Assembly (NCBI RefSeq): GCF_000143415.4
Contig: NW_003314265.1
Location: 540,707-604,706, forward strand
Length of the DNA stretch: 64,000 nucleotides
Source: Selaginella moellendorffii
Taxonomy: Eukaryota > Streptophyta > Lycopodiopsida > Selaginellales > Selaginellaceae
Reading direction: 5' to 3'
Numbering within the stretch: position 1 is the stretch's first letter; every line of letters begins with the position of its first letter. Both the position numbers and the translations under genes were made by a program. The notes beneath the pieces were generated by a model that worked only from the letters and a program-made list of their open reading frames with translations, was not told where the DNA came from and made no database searches. Positions 51,225-63,980 of this stretch are shown here, in pieces.

Positions 51225-52552
51225 GAATTAAAATAATTTATATATTTAATTAAAGTTTCTGTTGTTACCTAAAAAAGGAAATATGTGATCTAAATTAAAC
51301 TAGTTTAATAACACAAGATTAAAGGAATTTAATGTTTTTTCTTTATTGTTTTCTCCTTTGCCTTAATAAAAAACTGTAATTAGAACAGCTATTGCATTTG
51401 TTTGAGTTAAAATCCAACTGTCAACACTACTAGCATGAACAAGGACCTCAGCTTGTCCTCTTTTGTGTAGCACCATATGTTCCTTGAAACCCCAAACATA
51501 AAAGACCAACACAAAAAATAGGTTAATTTATGAGCATATGCTCAATTGATATATGAAATAAACGTTATCAGCAACAACTGGTGCATAAACGTCTGCAATT
51601 GTTCCTGCAAGACAAGTCACGCAACCGCACATGAACATGAGAGATAAACAACCACAAACCCTGGTGAATTCTTTTGTTCGAAAGATCTCGATCGTGGCTG
51701 TACTTTTGTATTCTTCCCTCTAGTGCATAGCCTTAGGTGAGACGCCAAAAACAACCTTGTAGCCGCTAATAACATCCATCAACGACTCCCTGTTCTTCCT
51801 GCTTGTTAGCGAGCCCAAAGTCTCAACGCCATCCACAATGATCTCGGCTGCTCCGCAAACGAAACTTGAGCGCATCAACAGACCACGTAACGAGGCAAGT
51901 TCTAGCTCGTTTCATGTTCCATATGCATACCACTGTGGTCTCCACTGGAGCCATGGAGCAGAGTAGAGAGGGGAATGCCCTCAGCCTCCGCTGCTCCGTC
52001 ACCATTTGAGCTCTAATTTTGAGCCCTAAACTAGTCAATGGTCAGTCTTTAAAGACCTTTTTTGACCTCTCAGCTTTTGCTAGACTCATGATTTGAAATT
52101 TACTTTTGTTTGGTCGGAGACGTGCCCTCTCTATTTCTCCGATCGCCTTTGTCTAGCACGGAACGCATCGATAAGGGGATCAACATCTACACAAAACAAA
52201 AGATCAGGAAAAGAGAATTTTCCCCTTGATTTTCTAGTACAGATATGGATGGAGCATTGACTGAAATCCCAACTGTCAACACTGCTGATCTCTCGCCTCC
52301 AAGAGAAAGCTTTCCAGTCAAGGACAGAGACCTCCGCTCGTCCTCATCTGTGACACCATGTGTTTCTCTCTTTTGCTCTTCTTCTTCGCACTGGCAGCCC
52401 CACCAAATCCACATAACTCCACATTGCCACGGGGTTGCTTGACTTGCGCTGTAAGCTGCAAGAGCTCTAACAAAATGAAAACACCAGCACCAAAAAAAAA
52501 AGAAAAAAAAACTCTTCTCCAACTTCCACGCTTATTTCTCCCCGATCCTCCT
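51225..52552. repeat. AT-rich flank and a degenerate direct duplication
   Basis: Sequence around 51411-51482 (aaaatccaactgtcaacac ... gcaccatatgttcc) recurs, diverged, at 52267-52366 (aaatcccaactgtcaacac ... acaccatgtgtttc), same orientation and about 860 bp apart. No coding function is evident for either. The rest of the interval has no supported gene. Confidence 0.45.
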
Positions 52553-54608
52553 CTACACCTCGTACTTCTTCCAGTTTTGCTTGTAGATGGCGTGCTTGTC
52601 ACCGCCATTCACTTCGTTCTCCTTGCCATCGGCCCTTCTGGACAGTGGCGCTGGTTTTGTGGGTGCCTGGTGATGGTGGGGAGAATTTCCAAACGTCGAT
52701 CGCTTCTCGCTTTGGGCTTTCTCCTGGAACAAAAGGAGAAAAAGCAAAACATCGTAACAAGTTCATCGGGTAAGTTGTGAGAACTGTGAGCGAACTTACT
52801 TGGCGGTATGGAAGCTCGTCTGCCTCGAGCATGTGAACGACATGTCCCATCTTGGGCCTCCTCAGCGAGTCAGGATCCACGCAGCGGATTGCGACCAGCA
52901 ACGCCTTTTTTAAAATCCGTGGAGTGGGCTTTACGTGCAACCTCGGATCGGCAACATCTTCCGAGTGCCTGTTTGCCACCATGACTTTGAGCCAGTCCAC
53001 CAAATTCACCTGAATGATAAGACCAAAGATTCCACAGTGAATACAAATGCCAAGCCGAGCGACACGTACCTCTCCGGGTGGCCTGCTGTAATCGACAGGG
53101 TCCCTTCCGGTTATGAGTTCCATGAGCAGGACTCCGAAACTATAGACGTCGCTCCTCTCGTTGAGCAAGCCCGTGCTTGCGTACTCGGGAGCAACGTATC
53201 TGTGACGAGAAAAAAGGGAAAAACAAAGAATGTAAGCATCTGGAGTTTCGATTTGCGTGCTTACCCAAACGTTCCCATCACTCGGGTTGTGACATGACTT
53301 TTCTCCGATCCCAGAAGCTTTGCGAGGCCAAAGTCAGATATCTTCGCGTTCCAGTCCCCCTCCACAAGAATGTTGCTTGCTTTGATATCCCGATGAACCA
53401 CCTTGGGCTCCAAAGCTTCATGCAAGTATGTCAGCCTGTAAAGAAGACGCAAGGTAAAAAGAAAACAAAAGAGTTTGATGGTTTCTTTCGTCCACACCAA
53501 GGAAACTTACGCTTTTGCAGTGCCAAGAGCAATCTTCATTCGTGCCTCCCACGGGAAAGCTTGAGTCTGTGATGAAAAGCCATGGAGCCAGTCCTCTAGG
53601 TTTCCATTGTCCACGTATTCGTAGACGAGCATCCTTGTACAATCGCGAAGAACAAGATTAAAATCGGGCTGGACCTTTAAAGATCCTCACCTATAGCAGC
53701 TCTCGGCGCAGTAGCCAAGCAACCTGACCAGATTCTTGTGACGCACCTTTCCAATCGCTTCCACTTCCACCCTAAACTCTTTCTCGGCCTGGCCGCTGCG
53801 AGCAAAAAAGATGGAAAGATCGTTTTACAAAAGATCAAGGACTTGGCATAGATCGCAAGAATGCCATGGATCACAGGAATGCCATGGATCACAAGAACGC
53901 CATAGATCGCGAGAATGCCAGAGCGCAAGCAAATCCAATCCGAGCGAGAGAGAAGGAGAGAGAGACTTACGTGTTGTTGAGCAGGTTCTTGACCGCGACG
54001 ACGCTGCCATCGGGGAGAAATCCCTTAAACACGACGCCATAGCCGCCCTCGCCGATCTTGGAGTCCTCGCAGAAGCCATTGGTGGCCAGATCGAGCTCCT
54101 TGAGGCTGTACCATCGCCCCCATCCCAGCTGGACCATCTCCTTGGGCTGGGGCTGGGGCTGGGGCGGCGGCGGCTGCTCGCCATAGAATGCGCTCCTATT
54201 GCTACTACTCCCGCTAGAGCTGCGCGTAGGGGTGCTCTTTGGGGGGGCGTCGTCCCCGGGAATCGACCTCGCGACCTTGTCCAGCGGGGCCCCTTTGTGA
54301 TACGGGCTATGGTGGAGCGCGTAGTGTGGGACGATCACCACTTCCTGGATCTCTTTCGTGACGATGGGGATGCCCGACGATTTCCGCTGCTGCTGGATCG
54401 TGGTGGGCAGCGATTGCGACGAGGAGCAGCAGCTGAATTTCTCGTAGGAGTTGTGGCTGCCGGACGAGGATCGAGAGGTGAGCCAGATGATGAGCGCCAG
54501 GAGGATGAGGAGGATGATGGCGCCCACGCCAATGCAGATGAGAACCCAGAGGTGGAGGCCGAATACAAATGTCCCTCGCGAGAGCTCGCTGCTTAGCGTT
54601 CCTTCCAT
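52553..54608 (-). CDS. receptor-like Ser/Thr protein kinase with short ectodomain
   Basis: Membrane kinase of the TMK-independent 'At1g01540/At5g18500' type: very short N-terminus, one transmembrane helix ([20 protein letters not shown], ~residues 21-42), a Ser/Pro-rich juxtamembrane region, then the kinase. Exon 1 is 54608-53971; later exons carry [47 protein letters not shown]-like [51 protein letters not shown] and [20 protein letters not shown]; the last exon adds [12 protein letters not shown] and ends KQNWKKYEV. Visible catalytic residues: GEGGYG loop, VAVK lysine, HRD, DFG and APE, so it should be active. Ligand unknown. Confidence 0.9.
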
Positions 54609-55601
54609 AGCTTAGCTTCGCCTATGTCACCCCCCTGCTTACGACCGATTTGGGCGCTCCAAATTCTCCGGATCCATGCGCCAAAGTCCTGCCTTGCGCG
54701 GCAATTCGGCGACCCAATGCCGAGGACTCACGGATCTGCCCTGCTCGCTACGAGCTACAAGGCGATCGATCCACCAGGGAATGCGCACGGCGCGCGCTCG
54801 TGATCGCGAATTCCGCGATCCAGATCGGTGCCGCCGCAGGATCCAGGGGCGGCTGGGCGGGATCCATCAGCCAGGCCCGGATCAAAGGGACGCGCGGCGC
54901 CAGAGATGAAAGAGGGCGAAAGGAGGGGGAGGATCAAAGAGCGAGGAAAGGGGCAGTAAAGCAGCAAGAAGAGGGGAGAAAAGCAAAAGCCTGTGGAAGC
55001 CTGCCTTTGCTGGTGGCTGCTTGTTGTCGCACACTACTACTCGAGGGCGGGATTGGAATCATGGCCGCCGCTACTCTCTTGCGCAAAAGAAAGACGAAAA
55101 ATTAAAGGTAGGAAAAAAGGCCGAGATTTTCGGGGGGGTGGGGTTTTGGCGCAAGAAAATCGCGCACACACTTGGCTTTGGCTCATCCAACCAAGATTCC
55201 GCGCAAACGAATGAAAGAAACAGTGGTGGAATTTTTACATTGCGCGTGTGCCAAGATTCCGCCGGATGTTCCTCTGTTGGGACATGATTTGTCCAAACCA
55301 AACAGTTAGAAACATTAGGTCAAAATATCCGTAAGGAATATTCTTTGTGTGGCCATGAATGTCAATGGTGGCGAGCGGATCATTTACACCCCCCTGGTGT
55401 CTATGGTACGATTCATACAGCGCAGCGACAGACTAGAACTATAACCTTGTAATATACAATGGCGAAGGAAAAATAAATTTCGATCGCGACATTGGTTACA
55501 TCTCCATGCCTCGTACATGGATGGAGAAATTAGGGTTCTTGGTTAGTTTTGACCTTTAGCGCCAATTATTCTGAGTGGTGGAACGGTCGATCGGTCCAGC
55601 G
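54609..55601. other. divergent intergenic region, nothing recognised
   Basis: 993 bp between the divergent kinase and FMO starts. GC-rich, purine-rich stretches (54895-55000) belong to the kinase leader; a run of seven G lies near 55132. No conserved ORF. Confidence 0.45.
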
Positions 55602-57510
55602 ATGGCGGACGATCTAAGCTTCGATCTGGAGTTCTCGCCGGCGGCGGCGAGGGTGTGCGTCGTCGGGGCCGGGGTGTCGGGGCTGTGCGCTTGCCGGCAT
55701 TTGCTCAAGCGAGGAATTCGGCCCACTGTGCTGGAGGGCTCGTCCCACATTGGCGGGGTGTGGCGGAGCAACAGCGTTGCCATCACGCGGCTCCAGACGC
55801 CCAGCGTCGCGTACCAGTTCTCGGATTTCCCGTGGCCGCCGGGCACGCCCGCGTTCGCGACAGGGGGCCAGGTGCTCGACTACCTCCACGGCTATGCCGC
55901 CAAATTTGGGGTTTTGGAGTGTGTCCGGTTCGATTCTAGGGTTGTGGGTATCCGGCGCGATGGCGATCGCGGGCCATGGCAGCTTCTTGTGGTGCGCGGC
56001 GATGGCGACGGCGCGGCGCGCGAGGTAAGGGAGCTAAATCTCTGCTGCATTTTGTGAGATTTTCCTGCTAGATCTTTGCTACGTGAGATTGTTTCCAATT
56101 GCCCGTGTGAGCTTGGATGGAGGTTTTGCTCTTTGCTAGCGCTATCTCGTGCTTGGTTTTGCTGCTCGAAAGATTTATTGCTTGGATCAGATACTTTGTT
56201 CTGGTGTGAGAGGCCAAAGTTTTGATCGCTTTTCTCTTCGTTCGCAGACGCTGGAATTTGATTTCGTGATATTGTGCATTGGTCGTTTTGGAGATGTTCC
56301 AAGGCTCCCATCTTTCTCGCCTGGCCAAGGTGCCGACGTCTTCAAGGGAAGAGTGCTGCATTCGACTGAATTCTCGGCCCTCGACTATGAGAATGCCTCC
56401 AAACTTCTCCGCGGAAATAGTGTCGTCGTCGTCGGCTTCTCAAAGTCCGCTTTGGACGTTGCCGCGGAAGCGGTTGAAGCGAATCAAGGTACGTCTCGAT
56501 TTGTTTCTTTCCTTGTCTTTTCTAATTGTGATCGGCCATGCAGGGAAACCATGCACGCTCTTGTTTCGCAGAGCGCATTGGATTGTCCAGCATTGGGACG
56601 TTTTTGGAGTGAACATTGCCTATTTGTTCGGAACAAGGCTATCTGAGATGTACTACCACAAGCCAGGCCAAGGTTTCTTTTCCAGCCTGTTAACCTCGCT
56701 CCTCTGGCCATTGGTAAGATTTGTGCTTCTAGAAATCATTTTAGTTCTCTTACGATGTCTAATAATTGAGCAGAAGTGGGCTACATCTAAAGTGGTGGAA
56801 GTTTATCTCCGGTGGACGCTTTCGTTATCAAAGTATGGGATACTGCCCAGCATACCATTTTATAAACAACTTTCTTCGTGCAAGATATCGGTAATACCTG
56901 ACAACTTCATGGACTACGTGAAAGAGGGCCGTCTCAAGCTTTGCAAGTCGCCAAAGTGGCACTTTACAGCGACCGGAGTCATGCTCGATAACAAGCGCGA
57001 GTTGAAAGCAGATGTTGTTCTGCTTTGCACAGGCTTTGAGGGCGAAGTCAAGCTCAAGGCTATTCTTCCCGAAAGATATGCAGAGGTTTTGCAAGGACCG
57101 GACGGTGTAGTTCCATTGTACAGGTGCGTTCTTGTTTCCCCGGCTCCAGTTTCTAATAGTCTTTTATTTGCAGAGGGATGATACACCCACGAATTCCTGG
57201 GCTGGCAATACTGGGTTACCAGGAGGATGTCTCAAATGTGAGAGCTTCAGAGATGGGAGCTCGCTGGCTGTCGTACTATCTAACTGGAAAGGTGAAACTT
57301 CCCGACTCTCAAACAATGAGCAAGAGTGCCAACGAGTGGGTGCGCTACATGAAGTGGTCGACCCCGTACTTCGACAGGGCGTGCATAGCGTTGGCCAGGA
57401 CGTGGCACAGCGACGAGCTGTGCAGGGACATTGGCTGGAATCCGAGAAGAAAGAAGAACTGGCTGCAAGAACTTCTCTCGCCGTACTCCAACATGGACTA
57501 CATTGATTGA
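55602..57510 (+). CDS. flavin-containing monooxygenase (FMO)
   Basis: Plant FMO using FAD and NADPH to oxygenate N, S or related substrates; the substrate cannot be assigned. Exons 55602-56024, 56248-56488, 56544-56713, 56774-57123, 57174-57510 (506 aa). FAD site VCVVGAGVSGLCAC (~17), second glycine motif SHIGGVWRSN, FMO signature FKGRVLHSTEF (~175), NADP site VVVVGFSKSALDVA (~200, with GFSKSA in place of the usual GxGxSG), and LLCTGF near residue 365. Long hydrophobic stretches in exon 3 and the PNFMDYV-like VIPDNFMDYVKEGRLKL block match the FMO1-like plant group rather than YUCCA. Confidence 0.9.
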
Positions 57511-57927
57511 AGAACATGCCCGAGGTTTGCAAAGGTTTGTTTGTTTTTCCTTCTGCCTGAGCACTTGATTACACAATGTGAGCTCATCATCTGGTCTGTT
57601 GTGGTCAGGAGGAGAGGATAAGAAAGAATTCCCTGTCCCACTCATTAGGGGCACAGGAAATGTGAAGCTTTGTTTTCGAATAAGGCCGGCTTCTAAAGTA
57701 AGTACCGTCTTTGTCTATTCACATGCAGGGGAGACCATTCACTCAACCAACACTGTTTTTGATACGTCCACCCGTGTGCCACCACCAGACGGTACAGGGA
57801 AAGCAACGTTTTACTGCTAGATCGATCTACTGCGAGAAAGAAAACAGAAAGCAAAGTAAAAGGACGCAGTTATAAGGACGAACATGATGAGCTTCCTTGT
57901 GTGGCCAGAGACTTGGTCTCGGAAGAC
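57511..57927. other. intergenic, nothing recognised
   Basis: 3' flank of the FMO gene and promoter/leader of the GDSL gene. An ATG at 57884 in another frame precedes the GDSL start; it would be an upstream ORF overlapping the coding start. Confidence 0.4.
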
Positions 57928-59227
57928 ATGTCTGCCGCAAGCTTCTTCGCAACACTGTCACTTATCGCCAGCCTTCTCTCCTCGCGGTCAAGAGCTTCTC
58001 AGCTCGTTCCCGCCCTTTACGTATTCGGAGACTCGTCGGTGGATGCTGGTAACAATGACTACATTGGAACGGTTGTGAGGGCCGACTTCCCTCCTTATGG
58101 GAGAGACTTCGACTCCCACAAGGCGACCGGACGATTTTCCAATGGTCGCGTTTCGAGTGACTACCTGGGTATGAAAAGAAATTTTGATTGTTGTCGCTCC
58201 CAGCCACTAACTTCTGAGGTTTTTCCCTTGGTGCAGCTAGCCTGCTTGGTTTGCCACTTCCTCCGCCGTACTTGGATCCCTCGGCCAAGGGAAGCAAAAT
58301 CATCCAAGGTGTTAACTTTGCAACAGCTGGTTCTGGTCTGTACGAGAAGACGGCGGCACTGCTCGTAAGTCAACTTGAGAACTTGAGTTGGCAATCATGC
58401 TCATTTTTTTCACTTTGTTGTGATAGAACATACCAAACCTGCCTAGGCAAATTTCGTGGTTCCGGACTTACAAGCAGAAGCTGGTACAACTTGTTGGCCA
58501 AAACAAAACAGCGTTTATCCTTTCCAAGGCGTTTATTGTTCTTAGTTCCGGAAGCAATGACTACATCAACAACTATTACTTCGATCCAGCGCTGCGGGTA
58601 AAGTATACCAAGGATGCATTTCGTCAAGTTCTCATATTTTCTGTCGAGAACTTTGTCAAGGTATGACCCTGAAACTTCTCTTTCTTCTCGTGTATGAGCC
58701 CCATGCTACTTTCCAGGAAATGTACCAACTGGGCGCTCGAAGAATATCGATTGCAGGCCTTATACCACTGGGATGCATCCCGTCACAAGTCACGCTCTAC
58801 GGGAAGGGCCAACTCAAGTGTTCCGAGTTTGAGAACCAGGACGCTCGTCTTCACAACCAAGCGTTAAAATCATCCGTACAACGTCTACGAGGAAGTATGA
58901 CTGACTTGAGAGTTGCTTACATTGACGTCTACACGATCTTCTCCAAAGTGATCCAGCAGCCTGAAAGTTATGGTGAGTGAGAGCAGCATTGGAATAGCTT
59001 CTAACGGAGACTACTTGTGTTGCTAAGCAGGTTTTGAGCACACTTTAACGTCTTGCTGTGGAGTTGGACGGCTTGCGGTGTCTCTTCTCTGTAACAAGCT
59101 CACTCCTGGTACCTGTCGTGATGCTTCCAAGTATGTTTTCTGGGACAGCTTCCATCCAAGTGATGCCATGAACAAAATCCTTGCAAAGGTTGCGCTGGAT
59201 CAAGCTAATGCACAGCTCTTCCATTGA
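57928..59227 (+). CDS. GDSL esterase/lipase, secreted
   Basis: Plant SGNH/GDSL hydrolase acting on ester lipids or cutin/cell-wall esters outside the cell. Exons 57928-58168, 58237-58364, 58427-58660, 58717-58972, 59031-59227 (351 aa). The signal peptide is in the first ~27 residues ([16 protein letters not shown]). Block [14 protein letters not shown] carries the catalytic Ser, the Gly/Asn blocks are [13 protein letters not shown] and [13 protein letters not shown], and block [11 protein letters not shown] carries the Asp-His pair. LTSCCGVG is typical of the family. The start at 57928 was preferred because the open frame upstream has no ATG. Usual length. Confidence 0.92.
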
Positions 59228-59316
59228 AAGCTCTCTTCTCTGGTGGTGACACAGAGAGAAAAAGAAAATGGTAGACATATCCTTTATAAAATGTAAGCTC
59301 ACATGTACTTCCAAGA

Positions 59317-62053
59317 TCAATGGAAATTGTCGGACAACACTCGAGCTGCATTTGTGATGGCTCTCGCTACTTTCCAGATCTCGTGTTGCAGCACACTGGA
59401 GGTGCTCTTGTCCATCTTGGCCAAGGCATTTGCCAGTGCCAGGCTGATACCTGGAAAAGACTGCGAGCCGTAGAGGTCACTTGTTGTTTGTCCATAAATC
59501 TGTTCCAGCCAGCCGAATCACTAGACGGTTCAAAGCGTGATCTTGCAAGGACTTACCAAGTGCTTACTAGAAGGATCCTGTGCCAACCCCATTGGGTCTA
59601 AGAATGAGCGCTCAGCTAGCATAAGCCGGTCGTTTAAGGATCTGCGCTTTAGAGACGACTGTGTGCTTGTGCTCGTGCTTGTTGCAAGCATCTGGCAAAA
59701 ACGCTGGTCATAGCATCACCCGGATTCTTAAAGCCTGTTCCTTACACTGGCTTCCGCATTGATTTGCCTAGCAGCTGACTGCAGCTCAGAAATCGCCCGG
59801 AGTAATGGTGTAACGTCGATATCTTCTGGCAGGAGGCCTTTCAAGGCCCTTACATCGGCCTAGAACTGCATTGGCTTAACTTCTCTTCGAATAATAGCTC
59901 GACTGCGTACCTCCAACACACTTGCGTAAGAGCTGTAGTCAAATGGAATAATATCGTCATTTATAAAATGTATTGAAAGCAGTCCCCATATCGCAGACAC
60001 TGCCAGAATTACACTAGATGTGGTCACTCTCGAGAGATAAGGAACGGACTTACCTGCAACGTGACGCTGAAACAGAGGATCGCCAAAACCTTTCATCCAA
60101 TTGTAATCATCGTATAACGAGTGATACACAGGAAAACCTGCAAACAACCTAAGCCAAAAAATTTACGAATTGCACACCTTACTTGTCTGATATCTCAAGT
60201 CGTAAGAAGGAATACCGGCACGGTGAAGAAAAGAGGAAAAATCAGACCTACTGCCTCCAAGCCTGCCAATCTGTTCAGACATGGAAAAGCATTTGCATCG
60301 CTTACGAAACATTTGCTATGCTTACCACAGGTGTAGCATTTCTGTTCAAAGCACACCACGAATCATACACGCTCTTGAACACTGAATTGGGATCTTTAAC
60401 CTGAAGAAAACACGAGAAAAGTAAAAATTAGCATCGATCTGTCGACCAGACCTTCTTAGTGACTTGCATGAGTAGATTATCGAGCTGAGGTGTTCCACAA
60501 CCATCAAAGTTTGGACCACCCACGGATCTATCTACATTGATGTAAGCGATTGCTCTAGCAGTGAGCATGTCCAGATTCTGCTCAACCCACTCCGTTGATC
60601 CGATCTGTCAACCAAGAGGCCACTTTCAGCACAAGAAGATCAAGGGCGAACAAGTTACGAACCAAGCCGTATTCTTCCGCGTCCCAGCTACAAAACACGA
60701 TTGTTCGTTTCGGCTGCCAACCTTGCTTGAGAAACTTTCCAAACCCTCGTGCAATCTAAGAGTGTCCAGAGCGTAAAGTGAATTAAAGTAGAAGAACGTC
60801 AAAGTTACCTCAAGTAGGCAAGCAGTCCCACTACTCGGATCTGCTCCTCCAAACGTCCATGCATCTCGATGGTTTCCAACCAGTAGGTACCTGGTAAAAG
60901 CTCCACACAAGCAATGTCAAAAAGAACGTTCCAAGCTGAGTAAACCTGTCTGGTTCTTCGGAGCCTTTGATCATCCCGATCACATTTCTAATCGGCGTCA
61001 CTGTGAGATTTCCCTGCACACACCTCGGCTTTCTTGTTTGCGCTCTTTCTTTTTACTTTAACAGCCTACTTCATAGCTGAAGTTGAGTTTTGCCGGACCC
61101 CGACCAAGCCGGTACTCTGGCAGCCGCAAACCACCTTGCCAGTCCGGTGGAGCAACTTCTCCACCCAAAGCCGCGAGAATTGGCAAAGCATCCTGTGCGG
61201 AGATCGGCAGTGCTAGAATTTTTGGAAGCTTCGTCTCGGACAAGTCCACCCTCTCGGCATTCGGAGTGCTCGGCCATCCAGGAGTAAGAATATCCCCGGA
61301 GGTTAGAAGCACCGATCCTCGCTGAACACCACTGGGTGGCAACCACTGCGAAGATGGATAAAACCCCTCGGTTCCATTCTTTGCGTAGTCGAAAGGATCC
61401 GAGAACACCAGCGCAGCCACTGCCCCTGCTGCTGCCGCATTCGCGACGATATCCCCTCGAAAGATCTTTCCAATCCTCGCAAGGACCACCGCACCACGGA
61501 CATCCACCCCTCGTTGCCTGAGAGTTTCGAAGTCCTGCGCACGGCCATAGTTTGCATAGACGGCCTCTCCACACACTGTCCCAGATGGAACATAGGGGAA
61601 AAACGTTGGAATCACGTCTGGATTGCTCGTGCTAGGATCGCCCTCCACGGCCTCCTCTTTCAGGCCCAGCGATAGCGTCGACCCGTTCGGGAGGAGCAGC
61701 GACAGCGATCGCTGGAGTGGATACGAGAGTAGCACCTCGAAATCCGCGTAGTGCGTTTGAATCCCTGCCGCCTGGAAACTCTCATAGACAAACCTCGCGG
61801 TGTGGAAATTCTGGGGCGTCCCGGCGACATGGGGCTCCCGCGTGAGCTCCAGGAGGAAGCCGCTGATGGAATCGTTGGAGAGGCCGGCCACAAAATCCTC
61901 CTCGAGCCGCTGGATGCTCCACCGCGAGGAGTCGAGGCGGCGGAATTGGATGCTGAGGGCAGAGGAGGCGATCAAGAGCACGGCCGCGAAGAGAATCCAG
62001 GAATGCGCCCTGGACAGCGCCTCCTCCACCGCCAAAGCCCTCCACTTCTCCAT
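59317..62053 (-). CDS. glutamate carboxypeptidase II-like / AMP1-like M28 peptidase
   Basis: Type II membrane zinc peptidase of the GCPII/NAALADase family; the plant relative AMP1 affects meristem size, cytokinin level and miRNA translation at the ER. A long first exon from ATG 62053 has a transmembrane helix ([15 protein letters not shown]), the TREPHVAGT motif, a protease-associated domain ([17 protein letters not shown]) and [20 protein letters not shown]. Later exons hold the zinc ligands in [20 protein letters not shown], catalytic [51 protein letters not shown], a dimerisation-type tail ([20 protein letters not shown]) and the final [13 protein letters not shown]. Catalytic residues appear intact. 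The C-terminus converges with the GDSL gene; stops are 90 nt apart. Confidence 0.92.
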
Positions 62054-62180
62054 TTTGGTAAACCCCAAGTTCCAGGAAATTTTAAAGGTTAAGGCAACAA
62101 ATATTTAAATTGTTACCTTTTAACGTTCAATAGAGTACTTTATTATTTTTCTTATAATGATTTCTCTAATTTAGATGCGT

Positions 62181-62320
62181 GAGGTCTAAGTGATGCCGTA
62201 TACTAATATTAGCGTAATGAGATTTTGATAACGTTTCAATCCAGACTATTTACTCTTGTATATAAACTAGAGTTTTGGGCTTATATCTATATTTCATTTT
62301 CATATTTCATATATTGACAG
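62181..62320 (+). repeat. dispersed repeat, copy A
   Basis: Starts gaggtctaagtgatgc, continues with tatactaatattag, gagattttgataac, TGTATATAAACTAGAG and ttttgggctt, then pyrimidine-rich tails ending near catatttcat. It shares order and spacing with copies at 33.3 and 63.6-63.9 kb. Confidence 0.8.
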
Positions 62321-63584
62321 ATGAAAAAACTTTAAAAGTGTTAACAATTACAATTTACATTTGATCTTTTTACTCAGTTTGGTATTTATATATGTTCTTA
62401 ATGCTATTATGGGTATATTGTCTCTATTTTTTAATTATTTATAGTATTGTTACTGAAAAAATTAATAGCACTTTATAGTCCTATTGATGATATGTTTGCA
62501 AGATATGATTATTAAATAAAATTATATATTTTTTAATGTTCCATTCTCAATAATAGAAATAAATTGATAGAAATATAACATAAATTATATAAAGATTAAG
62601 AGTATATCCATCCCCCATATGTAAGATTACTAATTTTGTAATAATAATTAATAAAAATATAAGGGTACTTAGTTTTGGAACAAAAAAGCTACAATGATTA
62701 ATAAAATTTTGGATTTTGATATACGTTAGACAATTTCTTTCAAAAGAACTATGCTATAGATTAAATATAATTAAAACTAATTTTCAGTCTACATTTTTAT
62801 ACTTCCATTATAGAGTAAAATTTAACTTAGTCATTTTTATTATCAAAATTAAGCTATGCATTTTATGAGTAAAGAATTTTTTTCTTTACATATTTAGATT
62901 ATAGTTTCTTTACTTTTTGATAATATATTATAGGGAGAATAATTAGCCACTAGACTGAAATGAGATATATAAATATATTTTATATTTTATTATATTTTAA
63001 TTATTACTTAATAAGTTGTATTAATAAAATGATTACATCTTCTATTTACATAATTATATATTATTATTAATAAAAATATTTTTATATTTTACTTTTTTAA
63101 AATAGTATGTTAGGAGACTGAATAGTTAACATATGCTTACAAACATTTTTAGAGAATAGAAATGTATATGTAGAAATTTCACTTACAGATTTTTTTGGAG
63201 ATAAAGTTCTTACACCTTTTGATTTTTATAACATCAAGTTGTACTAATTTTTTAAAATTAAATTAGTAACTGTTATATGTTCATGTCCTTATATTGAACT
63301 TGAAGGATTATTTAAATAATATTTTTTTATATTGTTTTAAAATACATTAAAAGTACTATTACTAAAGATGAGATTGATTATTTTAATTTTAATTTTTCTT
63401 TTACTATGTTATATTTGTACAAAAAATTATCACCAATAAACATGATATTGGTTTCTCTAATAACTAAGAAATTGTAATTAAGGACAAACTTTTATTAATA
63501 ATCAAGGATTATATAATGTATTTATTTATTTTTAAAGATATGACTTTTTATAGATTAATTACACAAATTATATAAAATTGTCAA

Positions 63585-63720
63585 TGTATACTAATATTAA
63601 TGGTGATACACTAATATTAACTATCAAATTGATTTCAATCACTCACTTTTATATATAATTTAGGGTTTTTGAGATAATTAATATGGACATTTTTGTATTC
63701 CCTTTCCATATATTATGTTT
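63585..63720 (+). repeat. dispersed repeat, copy B
   Basis: Contains tatactaatattaatgg, a second cactaatattaac, caaattgatttcaatc, actcacttttatatata, tagggtttttgag and ccctttccatatatta in the same order as copy C; it is the most diverged at its 5' end. Confidence 0.75.
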
Positions 63721-63800
63721 TATAAAAAGAAAAAAAAAGATTTGTGACTTCTTTTTAATAAATTTTTTTTAATAATCAAAATTTAAACTCTATAAACTAT

Positions 63801-63980
63801 GAGGTCTAAGTGTACAACTATGATGCTATATACTAATATTAGTATAGTGGGATTTTAGTAACTGTCGAATTGATTTCAATCTAGACCACTCACTTCTGTA
63901 TATAAACTAGGGTTTTTGGGTTAATTGATATGTAGATTTTCTATATTCTCTTTCCATATTCTATACACTTATATTGGTGG
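63801..63980 (+). repeat. dispersed repeat, copy C (best preserved)
   Basis: gaggtctaagtg, tatactaatattagta, tagtgggattttagtaac, gatttcaatctagaccac, TGTATATAAACTAGGG, tttttgggttaattgata, and the tail ctctttccatattctatac. The palindrome CTAATATTAG, a TATATAAA box and a telo-box-like TAGGGTTTTTGGG are its notable features. Confidence 0.85.

Noticed and set aside
53811-54596. 261-codon plus-strand ORF over the kinase gene
   Set aside because: Antisense to the receptor-kinase first exon; composition (Arg/Glu/Ala) is a mirror of the real frame.
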